NCBI GenBank assembly: GCA_020975405.1
Contig: JAIOWQ010000009.1
Span: 1-64,000 of the forward strand
DNA: 64,000 bases
Source: Keithomyces neogunnii
Lineage: Eukaryota; Ascomycota; Sordariomycetes; Hypocreales; Clavicipitaceae
Reading direction: 5' to 3'
In this document: positions 45,595 to 55,294 of the stretch, one piece after another
How the letters are laid out: each line of letters opens with the position of its first letter
How positions within the stretch are numbered: position 1 is the first letter of the stretch
Program-made: the position numbers and the translations under genes
Notes under the pieces: model-generated
The model's database searches: none
What the model was told of the DNA's origin: nothing
The model's input: only the letters and a program-made list of their open reading frames with translations

Positions 45595-46037
45595 CTAGAA
45601 TTCTTGCTCCTCGTGGAAGAACATGCTGAAGCTGATAATGGTTCCGTAGATCAAAAGCCCGCCTACCACCGACATGATCATGGCCTCGACTCGGATGAGA
45701 TCGGAGTGGGCGAGGACAACGGGAAGCGCTGCAAAGCAGAGGTTAGCGCGGCAAAACCTTACGGATGGAGACGCAGCGTACCCATTCCCATCACAACCAG
45801 GAATCCCGTAAAGAAACGTCCCACATCGAGCACGGCGGCGCCAGAGCTCTCGACAAAGTCATCGGGGTTGGCGCACCGGCTGCAGATCCAGTTGGGGACG
45901 GGCGCAACAACGTATGTAGCGACGACGAGGAGCGGCAAGTACGACTGGTAGAGGGCGCAGGATAGAATCACGAGCAAGAATCCGACGGCTAGGACGAAGG
46001 AGAGGGAGATGATGGTCTTGAGGCCGGCGGTGGGCAT
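45595..46037 (-). CDS. vps55: Vps55, late endosome to vacuole sorting protein
   Basis: 129 residues in two exons (45782-46037 and 45595-45728) around a 53-nt intron. Four hydrophobic helices are visible: SLSFVLAVGFLLVILSCAL, LPLLVVATYVVAPVPN, GRFFTGFLVVMGMAL and IMSVVGGLLIYGTIISFSMFF. The ICSRC...DDF loop and the ending FFHEEQEF are typical of the Vps55/OB-RGRP family. Members act with Vps68 in traffic from late endosomes to the vacuole. The gene is convergent with the PABA synthase gene and divergent from MAK16. Confidence 0.93.
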
Positions 46038-46495
46038 GGTGGAAAGTCGCGGACCCCGCCAAGGGGAGATGTCGCTAGATGCTAGTAGAGTGAGTGCCTT
46101 TAGAAACGGTCAGAGGGTTTCTTTGGGGTCGTCTGAAATGGCGTCGGTCGGGCGGGAGGAGTCGCTGTTGATGATGCGGCTCGGAGCTCTGGAGTCATCA
46201 TCATGGTGGGTGGAGCAGCTTTGTCACGGAGTGGGTATTATTCCGCAGCCGAGGACCTGGGCCAAGCAGGAAGGCGGTGAGGCGGCCAGAACAGGCACAG
46301 TGGAATGTGGCCTATCAAGGCCCGGCAAAAAAAAAATCTGGGATCCAACTTTCTGCGGTGCTGAACAAAATAATCGCCAGCGGGGGAGTATTTTTTTTTC
46401 TCCTCCCTTTCCCTTTCCTACAGATCTATGCCCATCACTTTTTCACTGCCGCCGACTGTAAAAATCCCCCCCCTGCAGTCCATCACACCGGCAAG
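46038..46495. other. Divergent promoter region, VPS55 and MAK16
   Basis: These 458 bases serve two housekeeping genes read outward. They hold A- and T-runs (46326-46333, 46391-46400) but no recognised site. Confidence 0.4.
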
Positions 46496-47496
46496 ATGGC
46501 GTCGGACGAGATCATCTGGCAAATTATCAACCAGCAATTTTGCTCCTTCAAGCTAAAGTGTGTAGCGCGAGTCTGCAGAAGAAGCCTTGTTGCAAAGAGT
46601 TGCTAACCCTCGACAGGACAGAAAAGAAGCAAAACTTTTGCCGCAATGAATACAATGTCACTGGCCTCTGCAACCGACAATCATGTCCGCTCGCCAATTC
46701 GCGCTACGCCACGGTGCGCCAGCACCCGACCAAGCAAACGCTCTACCTGTACATGAAGACTGTGGAGCGAGCACACCTGCCGTCCAAGATGTGGGAAAGG
46801 ATCAAGCTCTCCAACAACTACAGCAAGGCTCTCGAGCAAATTGACGAGCGGCTCATCTACTGGCCCAAGTTTCTCATCCACAAGTGCAAGCAACGTCTCA
46901 CGCGGCTGACGCAGGTGCAAATCCGGATGAGGAGAATCGCGGCCGAGGAGGAGCGCCTGGGAGAGAAGCTTGTGCCCAAGCTGGCGCCCAAGATCAAGCA
47001 CCGCGAGGAAGCGAGAGAACGCAAGGCCGAGGCCGCCGCCAAGCTGGAGCGCACGATTGAGCGAGAGCTGGTTGAGCGTCTGCGACAGGGTGCCTATGGC
47101 GACCAGCCCTTGAATGTCAGCGAGGAAATCTGGAAAAAGGTGCTCAATGCCATGGAGAGGGATGGCCAAGGCGAGCGGGACGAGGATCTGGACGAGGGCG
47201 TGGAGTCGGAGGAGGAGCTGGACAGCGAGGCCGAGGATGGCGACAAGGAGGTCCAGTATGTGTCGGATATCGATGAGAGCGACGCCGAGCTGGACGAATT
47301 GGAGGACTGGCTGGAGAGCGAGGAGGAAGAGGAAGAGGAGGAGAAGGAGGAGGATGATGATGAAGAGGATGACGACGAGGCCGAGGCAGAAAAGGTTGGC
47401 GCCAAACGCAAGCGTGGACGTGTTGTCAAGGTGAACAACAAAAAGGCCAAGCAGGAAAAGGAAAAGTTGACCCTTACCAACGACCTGGCATGGTAG
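46496..47496 (+). CDS. mak16: Ribosome biogenesis protein Mak16
   Basis: 313 residues in two exons (46496-46557 and 46617-47496). The N-terminus ASDEIIWQIINQQFCSFK, then FCRNEYNVTGLCNRQSCPLANSRYAT, carries the cysteines of the zinc-binding ribosomal L28e-like fold that defines Mak16. A long acidic stretch follows and the C-terminus is basic (AKRKRGRVVKVNNKKAK), a nucleolar signal. The protein is needed for 60S subunit assembly in the nucleolus. Residue order and length match fungal homologues, and the 59-nt intron close to the start codon closes the frame. Confidence 0.95.
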
Positions 47497-48120
47497 GCGT
47501 GGGCCGAAGCTGAGCGCAAGCGATGGCATATGCTGGCGTAGTGGCGTTTTCTCTCTCTTGTTGCATCATCTTGGTAGATTCTTTTAGCCCATCTTGGGTT
47601 CGTGTATGTATGTATGGGTGCACAAGCAAGACTGCATAAAGCATGGTCGAAATAAATTGACTGCAAAACGCACATTTGCGCCCTCGGCCTCTTTGTCAAC
47701 TCGCATGCTGGCCACGACCTACCTAAAGGTCAGTGCCAAGTTAGGTACCTAGGTAATTAACACGGTACCCCGGGAGCAAGAATACATACACGCTAAATCG
47801 CAGTGATTTTATCTAACAACTCTATCTGACCATGCCGACGCAACAAAATTAAATCGTACACACACCCAACAAAAAAACCAACAGAGACCTGCCCATACTA
47901 AATCCTTGAACATGCCAGGCTAGGCAAGCTAGCGCTGGCGCCGGACCAGCAATAAAAAATATCAGACAAAAACAAAAAGGCATGGCAGCTTACTCGGCCC
48001 GAGCCGCTCTTTGTGGGGCCACTCTTCCACTGCGTGGGGCCGCGCCAGTGAGTAGAAACGCCGACTTCTTCGTCAACGGCCTTGACAACTGCACGGGGTT
48101 TCTACAACTTTGGACCAATA
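47497..48120. other. Convergent intergenic region, about 620 bases
   Basis: This lies between the MAK16 stop and the stop of the next minus-strand gene. It contains the near-palindromic TTAGGTACCTAGGTAA at about 47741, a short motif of a kind often scattered between genes in these fungi. No gene is seen. Confidence 0.4.
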
Positions 48121-49737
48121 CTACTGACTCCTCTTCCTTTTGCTACCAGCAGCCTGCAAGCGTTTACTCCGTCGAGGCTGTACAGAGTAATCCACAGTGG
48201 GGGTGGGAGTGATATCCGGAGCAGGGAACGGCCTTTGTATTCCAGATGCTTCAGAGCCATCTGGTTGTCGTCTGGTGGAAGGCGTGTTCCTTCCGCGGGC
48301 CCCGGAAGCGCTAGATGGATGAACTGGACGTTGTCTGGTAGAAGGCCTGTTCCTTGCACGGGCCCTGGAAGCGCTAGACGGACGAACTGCATCAGGTGTG
48401 GTACGCTGCATTTCTGGGGCACGCCCTGTCTCGACAGATGACTCTCTCTCGGCCCGTCGCGCCTCCGACAGCATGGTAGAGAGCCCAACATTTGGACTCT
48501 CTGCTGCGTGGTGGCTTTTGGAGCTTGATGCAATGGGAGACTGACTCGAAAAGATGGATGTGATGCCGTGATTTGCTGCAATTGGTAATGGAGATGCGAT
48601 TGCATCTGGTTCCTGACTCTCCCTCGCTGATTCATGCATGCTGCTGGTGTCTGGAGATTCGGAACAAGGCGTGTTCGCTCCTCGAGCATATGCCTCAAAT
48701 GGTGGCGTGTTCGCTCCTCGAGCATATGCATCAAATGGTGGCGTGTCAGGTTCTTCACTGGGCTCGCGCCTGTCCTCGACCGCACCAGCTTCATCGGGGA
48801 CAGACTCATTGTCCAATTCCTCACTTAACATGTACTCCATCATTTCATGCTTCCACGACATCCCAGGCAGTATACCCCACAGGTTGTTCCATATTCCTCT
48901 ACTTGCCCATTTATTCTTCACTCTCGTATAGGCCATGGTGTTAATATCCAGAGGAGTCGAGGCCGTGGAACCTTCAACATTGGGCTCAGTCGAGGTGCGT
49001 TTGAGCCTTGCTCCTGCCTCAAAGGCGGCTTGATGTCGAGATGGGCGCGGTTGCTCACGGCTCATCTCGTCTCGAATCAAGTCGCGTTCTCTCGAAACCT
49101 GATAGACGAACTGATGGTACGGGCGCGACGCCTCACGTTCAAGTTCCCTTTTCCGCCGACGCTCCTCAATCAATCGCAACTCTTGGTCGCTCCTTGGTTG
49201 TCTCTCCGTCGACTCTTCTTCCTCCTGGGGCGGGCAGAGGAGACTCTCCCCAACGCCGGCCATGTTATCCGTGTTGGATTCGGACTCGAGGTCGAGTGGT
49301 TCTTCGTGCTCCCACATCCCGTCTGGATGTATTCCCCACTTGTCATTCCATATTCCCTGCTCAACCCAGCGTTTCTTGACATTCTCCGCCGGCAGCGTCC
49401 CCAAATTTGTGCCGATTGCAAGATGCAATGTTTTTCTCTTTTGTTCTTGTAGCAGAAAATCGGACTCTTCCTTGGTTTGGTCCCCGAACTGGTAGCGAGC
49501 AAACGATGCCCTATATTCCGTCATCAGCTTGAACTTTCGGTCAAGACGTCGTTGGTCTTCATCCATTGGTGGGCCGGGGCTCGCAATTAATGTTGAATTG
49601 TGAGCTCTCGTTCTGCACGCTGGTGGAGATTTACTGAACCGCGCTCTTGCGCGATCGAGTGCCTGGGGATTTTCGACAAGCGCCGCTAGCCTCTGATCGA
49701 CTGTCCACAGCCCGTTTCCAAGAAGTGTACTACCCAT
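48121..49737 (-). CDS. Hypothetical low-complexity protein with duplicated tryptophan motif
   Basis: 538 residues, intronless, family not recognised. A module occurs twice: a charged helix (about 70-115 and 205-245), then a tryptophan motif of the form KxxWxxxGIWNxxWGIxP followed by W.HE (120-145 and 273-299). After these come a 12-residue tandem repeat (TPPF.AYARGAN, about 325-350; 36-bp DNA repeats at 48668-48739), Ser/Arg-rich repeats containing RPSSASRARARN-like units (about 460-510), and a basic end (RRSKRLQ...KRKRSQ) that looks like a nuclear signal. The C-terminal half is probably disordered. Codon and residue bias, plus the hairpin-rich flank upstream, suggest an accessory gene. Function unknown. 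Confidence 0.75.
   Translation of the reverse strand: MGSTLLGNGLWTVDQRLAALVENPQALDRARARFSKSPPACRTRAHNSTLIASPGPPMDEDQRRLDRKFKLMTEYRASFARYQFGDQTKEESDFLLQEQKRKTLHLAIGTNLGTLPAENVKKRWVEQGIWNDKWGIHPDGMWEHEEPLDLESESNTDNMAGVGESLLCPPQEEEESTERQPRSDQELRLIEERRRKRELEREASRPYHQFVYQVSRERDLIRDEMSREQPRPSRHQAAFEAGARLKRTSTEPNVEGSTASTPLDINTMAYTRVKNKWASRGIWNNLWGILPGMSWKHEMMEYMLSEELDNESVPDEAGAVEDRREPSEEPDTPPFDAYARGANTPPFEAYARGANTPCSESPDTSSMHESARESQEPDAIASPLPIAANHGITSIFSSQSPIASSSKSHHAAESPNVGLSTMLSEARRAERESSVETGRAPEMQRTTPDAVRPSSASRARARNRPSTRQRPVHPSSASGARGRNTPSTRRQPDGSEASGIQRPFPAPDITPTPTVDYSVQPRRSKRLQAAGSKRKRSQ
48668..48739. repeat. Two 36-bp tandem coding repeats
   Basis: A 36-base unit beginning GGCGTGTTCGCTCC occurs at 48668-48703 and 48704-48739 with a single difference, plus the start of a third copy. 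It encodes the duplicated 12-residue unit in the tryptophan-motif protein. Confidence 0.9.
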
Positions 49738-50049
49738 ATTAGAAACGATTTAGGTCAGAATAATGAAAGAAGGCCACTGGTGCAATGGATGGACTCAATG
49801 CTGGGTTTATAAGCGCTGGAGGAGGCTGGAGGAGGAAAGGTTGCCAGAAATATCCTTTTGCGCATGGGGCTGTTGCCCAAAGGGTTAGCAATGGTCGATC
49901 CGGGCTTTGTGCTATTTGCGCGAACCCCTAACCGCATTTGCTCAAGTGCAACAATAGCCACACCCCACTGTGTGTTTCTCACACAACGCCCGCTGCCCTC
50001 GTAAAAATAAACAAATTTACGTTCAATTCAAAATCCATCAGTTTTTCAA

Positions 50050-50073
50050 CAGCGCCTGTGCGGGCAGGCGCTG
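50050..50073. repeat. 9-bp perfect inverted repeat with 6-nt loop
   Basis: CAGCGCCTG is followed by six bases and then CAGGCGCTG. The stem is GC-rich and is followed by A8, a layout that would terminate transcription in bacteria. In a fungus it is simply a stable hairpin of unknown role. Confidence 0.85.
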
Positions 50074-50859
50074 AATCGCTTAAAAAAAATTGCGATTAGT
50101 ACACGTGAACAATGTCCCGTATTGGTGGCGTCTAAGAAGGCGTCGGAAGGAAGAATGCCCGTTGTGAATTCTTGGTGGGAAAAAAGTGTTGCGGTGTTTT
50201 GCCCGATTTTTGCTTTTTTCCCGCCCTGCTGCCCGGGTTCTCAAGCTGCATAGATTCCTCGGGCTCTGACGGCACGTCTGCGTCCCGTCAGGTCAACCTG
50301 GTGCCCCCCCCTCCTACCAGATTAGGAGCCCCGCTCCACTGTGTTGTTTTCAACACGACGATGGGTGCGCCACCGTTAACCCTTTGAGAGAAAACAATGC
50401 CATGTTCAATTCACATTTATTAATATTCGTCACAATAGTACCCACGCCCAGCAGGCAGTGGGTCAAGAAAACAGGTACATAAAGAGGAAGAGTGTTCAAC
50501 CAAGACAGCTATTCAGCGCTATTTTTGCGTTGAACATTAATTCAAATTCGCGATGGCCTGTTAAGCAGAGAGGCCAGCATGAGAAGGCGAGGAGGCTGCA
50601 CACACATTATGTTGTCAGTCGTGCATAACGCTTTTTATTGTTCACACAACAATGCATACTATAAAATTACACGTTAGGGGCGTGGCAGCTGTGGGAGTGT
50701 GCGTAATTGAAAAGCGGAGGCGCGGCAACGGATAGTGGCTTTGAGCGGCAGGAATAGGAATTGCCCGTTTGGGACACCCATCTGGGGGCTATAGAGCAGC
50801 ACAGTACGGAGTACCAGACATGATACCAGCGACACTTGGGCACCTAGGCAGGTACCTTT

Positions 50860-50950
50860 GCGCGCGGCCCCTGTTTCTGGTGACAAAAATACTCTTGCAA
50901 GAAAAGTCTAACAAGACCTTTTTTTGTCACCAGAAACAGGGGCCGCGCGC
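50860..50950. repeat. 30-bp perfect inverted repeat, 31-nt loop
   Basis: The left arm at 50860-50889 (starting GCGCGCGGCCCCTG) is the exact reverse complement of the right arm at 50921-50950. The 31-base loop itself includes the palindrome TCTTGCAAGA. The arms are free of mismatches, so the structure is recent or selected. It could be the two ends of a very small MITE, a folded DNA transposon relic, or the source of a hairpin RNA. It lies between the tryptophan-motif gene and the FHA-kinase gene. Confidence 0.95.
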
Positions 50951-51563
50951 CAGGGTAGGCACCGGGTAGGCAAGAGAAGCCTCCAAGGTATATTTTGGTC
51001 CACAGAGCCATATTTACCAACAAAGGAGGGCACGGAATGCTACCGGCCAATCATTGGGGTCCCCTTCAGATCCCTCTTTTCTCAAAATGAGGCACTCTGC
51101 AGACGTGATTATACAGAAATCGGCAACCCCTATGGGCTTGAGTAACCTATCCTCTCGAGGAGGGGAGGAGAGGAAACACAAACCGAGGTGCAGATGCATC
51201 AATTTGGGGATCCGAGATGATCCCTACCCAGAATCCGGCCCATCTTTCCCCAAGGAGGGGGGGGGGGGTCCTCGCCCCCAGAAAGATCCCATGTAAATCT
51301 TGGGGAGGCGGCAAGGTCACACAATGTGAATGTGATAGGCGTCGAGCATGCAACCCGCCACCTGCTAATGGGAGATGGATTTGCTGTTGCCTCAGTTTGC
51401 CGTGCGTGATGGATAAAAGAGACAGCTCGTGCCGTTTAACAGCTGTTTCTGCCAACAAATCTTTTCTCCTTCATTGCTCAACCAAAGCTCAAAGCTCAAC
51501 GCTCAACCAACTTACCAACTTGCTTCATTTGACCCAGCACTTGCTAGAATCCAGCGCCCAACC

Positions 51564-53042
51564 ATGCCTCATCCCCAAGCACTTTTCTCCCTGGTTCCTA
51601 ACAACAGCCGAGCTGAGCAAGTTGTTCAGCACCAGGGCAATCAACGCCTCGTTTCGATGCTACCAACGGGCGAATCTGCCATCGACATTGGACATGTCGG
51701 CTCCTCGACCGGAGATGAGACTGTCTTGGCGACTCTGGGCAGGATCGGGGATGTCATAGTGGAAGGTTCCAGTATATCGAAAGTCCAATGCTCCTTCGAG
51801 ATTGACTTGGAAACCAGAGTCGTCATGTTTTATGACAAATCACATGGCCAAACAAGTCAGGTCCATGGCAATAAAACTTTCCCATTTGAGCATGGCCGCC
51901 CCCGCAAAGTTGTTGTGCAAGATGGCCTCAACGACATAATTGGTATGGGTGGTGTTCACCGGGACCTTGTCCAATTCCGGCTGGTGTGGCACGGCAACGG
52001 GCCTGCCATAGCAGACATGATCAGAAACCGGCAGAGTTCTCAGCTGCTCCAAGCGAATGCCCGTTTTGCACGGACCCATTATCCCGACACTGCCCAGGCA
52101 ACCGGAATGTCCACCCGACCCCACTTGCCGGGGCCTCGGGTGCCGACGGTGAGATACATACAGAGAGAATTGCTCGGCCAGGGGCAATTTGGCAGAGTGT
52201 TCAAAGCCGTGAACGCGGACACGGGCAAGCTCATGGCCGTCAAGCAAATTCACACACCTCCCCCTGAGCAACAGCAAGAATGGGAGACCTTGAAGCGAGA
52301 AGTAAGCATACTTTCAGTGGCCAACCATGTGAGTCCTGCACCTTGACAGCAACACTGGCGTACTATCGCAAGGACTAATGTCAACAACTAGGATCACATT
52401 GTGGAATACATTTCGTCACAGGGCTGGAGCGGTCCAGACGTAGAGATCTTCATGGCTGTGAAAGAAGGAAATCTGGAGTCGTTGGTATTACGAGGCGGCT
52501 CAATCTCCGTTTGTGCCGAGACTGTCCTGCATCATGTACTCCAGGCGATTGACTTTCTTGCAACCAAGGGCATCGTCCACCGAGATGTGAAGCCGGAGAA
52601 TATTCTCTACACATGGAGGGCAAACAAGCTTCATTTCCAGCTCGGGGATTTCGGCCTCAGCAACCGCCAGAGCGTCGCCCAAACGAATTCCGGCACGCCA
52701 CTTTACAAGGCTCCAGAAGTGCTTCAAAACGTGCAGCAGACACACAAAGTAGATGTGTGGTCGCTCTTTGTCACGACAATTTGGACAATGAATTTGGATG
52801 GGTTCAGAAACGGTGTGGATGAGCTCCATACCCTTGGAGATGTTTACAAAGCGGTCTCGTCAACAGCAATGCATGCGACAGGTCTTGAGGAAATGGCAAG
52901 GTTCGACCCAACGAAACGTGCTTCTGCAGCACAAATGCTTGTCAAGCGCTTCAAGGGAAAGGGGCTTGTGACTCGTGGTAGAGTCCCACCTATCCCACCA
53001 ATGTCTGGGCACGTGGTGGAGGAGCTGCCGGCGGATGCTTGA
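51564..53042 (+). CDS. FHA-domain serine/threonine protein kinase
   Basis: 471 residues in two exons (51564-52328 and 52392-53042). The N-terminal third resembles a forkhead-associated domain: LGRIGDVIVEGSSISKVQCSF then DKSHGQTSQVHGN (about 55-145), a phosphothreonine-reading fold, though the usual SxxH pair is changed. The kinase domain follows with GQGQFGRV, MAVKQI, the catalytic loop HRDVKPEN (Asp 320), DFGLS and APE, so it looks active. The layout recalls Rad53/Cds1-type checkpoint kinases, but the sequence is divergent, short and has a single FHA domain. It is more likely one of the expanded, lineage-variable FHA-kinases of filamentous fungi. Start chosen at MPHPQALFSLVP. Confidence 0.83.
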
Positions 53043-54456
53043 AACAGCGCACAGAGTCGGGCACACTCCATAAAAAAGTAGGCCCAATTTCATTTGTAGA
53101 ATTCAAGGCTCTTGGTAATTATCTTTTACGTCCGTTTATTGTGTGTGTAATGTAGAGAAATGTAGAGAAATGTAGAGAAGTATTATAATGTAGTGTAACA
53201 TAGTAACATGTAGTAACATGTAGTAACATCAAGCAAGGAGATGACGATTTGAAATCGACCTCCAGAGCCAGAGTTAATATCAAAGATTGTACGGAGTACT
53301 GCATTCCGGCTCAGGATGTTGGCAACCATCAGCGCCGGCCAATCCCAGCCCAGCCAGCAAGCCACGCAAGCATTCTGCTCTCGGCTGGGCCAGCCACGGC
53401 TTGGCTTGGCCTGTCACTTCCCGGGACGGCGGATCCGGGACGTCTCTATGGGGTACAGATTTGATTAATCTTGCACCTAGGTGCCATGTCGCAAGCATCT
53501 TCTTTTCCATGGCGAGCTGACTGCTCCATTGGCCGTACGACTGGGGGCGGCTGGCTTTCCTCCTCTCCGTCATATCCATCGCTTATCACAGACCGGTCTA
53601 GCCTGCCTTGGTCTACAAGCCACCTTGGCCATCATGCCCCCCCGGCTGTGCGACTTGCACTGGGAAAACATGCATCTTGCAGACTGACTGGTCGCCCACG
53701 TTTTCTGGTCGAGGGAGGTTGGCCGACATCCAAACCTGGCAAAGCGGTCAGGGGGCGAGCACAACCTCAATTGAGCTGAGCCTCTTGAGGGAGGTATTTA
53801 CGTGTCCCAACGTTGGGCGGCATGCACATCGCGGGACGTCTGGTGCCTCTTTAGCTGCTGCTCACTGGACCGATCTGAACAGGATCTTGCGAATCCAGAC
53901 TGATCGGCCTGCGCAAAGTCCCGTCTTGAAAGTTGTCGGCTCTTCTCGGCGCATTTCCAAGACACCGCCTGCGCAGTCTATTGGAGAGTCCCAGCAAACA
54001 ACCGGCTGTATTCAGACCCCAAAATGATTAGTGACAAATGAGACGGCCCCATATCGTGCCGCTCTGCCGCTGTTGACAGTTGACACTCGAGGTTGGTATG
54101 ACGGGTTAACGGCCGACGTTGGCGCCACGCCCCACCTAATAGGGTCAACGGGTACAATGTGGTGGTCGCTGGTTGACTGGTTCCCGATTCTTGGCGCTGT
54201 GGAGAAGGGGGGTCTACAATGCCGAGACAGTTGAGGCGCCTGGCTCCACCTGCGCGTTTCGTTTACCTACCCAGGTACGTTTATGCAACATGTGTCAAAG
54301 AGCTGGAAAGCCCACGGCTGCAACCCCACCAGCCATGCCACCACCAGGCCGTCCAGACTTGAACCCACAACAACCACCACCACCACCACCACAACAAAGG
54401 GCACAACCACGAACCTTGCATCTCTTTGCCGTAGCACAGTCGCAAGCCCGCCCACC
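53043..54456. other. Intergenic stretch, 1.4 kb, with short tandem repeats
   Basis: This holds two small tandem arrays (53150-53180, unit TGTAGAGAAA; 53206-53229, unit ATGTAGTAAC), the motif GTACGGAGTAC at 53289-53299, and a CAC repeat near 54370 in what is probably the 5' leader of the MSO1-like gene. No gene is recognised. Confidence 0.5.
53150..53229. repeat. Two adjacent 10-bp tandem arrays
   Basis: Three copies of a TGTAGAGAAA unit are followed 25 bases later by about two and a half copies of a unit reading ATGTAGTAAC. Both are simple slippage-type repeats. Confidence 0.85.
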
Positions 54457-54868
54457 ATGACGTCCTGGTACTCCAACATTCTCACAAGGACAAGCTCGCA
54501 GATCTCGTCGCTGCGGTCGACTCTGCTCGCGTCCGAGGCCGACGGCGACACCGAAGACGACACGCACGTGTGCCGCGTGCTGCGAAACTACTACACGGAC
54601 AAGGGACGGCCGTTTCCCGCCTGGCTGCCGCCCGACCCCAAGGCACCGACGCCCGTGGTCCAGCAGCCCATGTATGTGCAGCCGCAGGTTGGCTCGCGGT
54701 ACGGCGGGCTGTCGCAGGCCGGCGCGGGTGCAGGCTCTGGGTTCAGCAGCCTGTGGGATTCGGGACCCAGGCAGGCTCCCCAGCAGAGCCTGCGCGCGGG
54801 GAGGGGAGGGGACGATGTTGCGGCCAGACCGCTCCCGAGCCAGCGGGCTGGCAGTTATCAGAACACGG

Positions 54869-54906
<38 letters not shown>

Positions 54907-55131
54907 CCGCCACCAGGAGGGGGGGTGGGAGGAGGAGCCGGCTCCGCGCAGGACAGGCTGAAGCAGAGGCTCAGGGGCGCGGGCAGGCAGAGTCCTGGAC
55001 AGACGGGGGGACAGTTTCAACCGCCGCCACCGGGCGGGAGTCAGGACGAGAGATATGCTCCTGGCGGACAGTACGGAGGACAGGGACGGGGCAGGCCTGG
55101 TTTGCCCAGCGGGCCGAGGGGGTATAGGTGA
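54457..55131 (+). CDS. Mso1-like Sec1-binding exocytosis protein
   Basis: 224 residues, intronless. The first 70 residues (MTSWYSNILTRTSSQISSLR...DTHVCRVLRNYYTDKGRPFPAWLPPD) match the Mso1 Sec1-binding domain. Mso1 binds the SM protein Sec1 and helps SNARE assembly at the plasma membrane during exocytosis and septum formation. The rest is disordered, rich in Gly, Gln and Pro, and contains a run of 11 Ala encoded by GCA units at about 54880-54906. The start ATG directly precedes the conserved domain. The gene is convergent with GYP7, with 160 bases between the stops. Confidence 0.88.
54880..54906. repeat. (GCA)n microsatellite coding an alanine run
   Basis: About nine to ten GCA units encode most of an Ala tract in the Mso1-like protein. 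The same trinucleotide occurs again, non-coding, near 58688-58711. Confidence 0.9.
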
Positions 55132-55294
55132 GCAAATGGACACACGTCGAGGGGGAGCGGGATGCTGCTGGCTGCATCGGTAATATGCTCGTTATACATA
55201 ATCAATTTCCTTTCCATTATAAACGTTGTGCTATGAACAAGAACGCCCAAATCCCGATGCATGGTTCAAAAGTACACGGTTGCTCTCTTCCCCT

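Larger units (their letters stand above)
49738..51563. other. Hairpin-rich intergenic region, 1.8 kb
   Basis: No convincing gene. It holds several self-complementary elements: GTGTG-TTTCT-CACAC near 49968-49982, CAGCGCCTG/CAGGCGCTG at 50050-50073, GTGTTG-TTTT-CAACAC near 50340-50355 and a 30-bp perfect inverted repeat at 50860-50950. A run of about 13 G lies near 51257. It may be built from MITE-like or other small mobile remnants. The last 150 bases, with GGATAAAAGAG near 51411, probably form the promoter of the FHA-kinase gene. Confidence 0.5.

Noticed and set aside
50050..50090. GC-rich hairpin followed by A8, resembling an intrinsic terminator
   Set aside because: Intrinsic terminators of this kind are bacterial; the surrounding genome is fungal, so I list only a hairpin.
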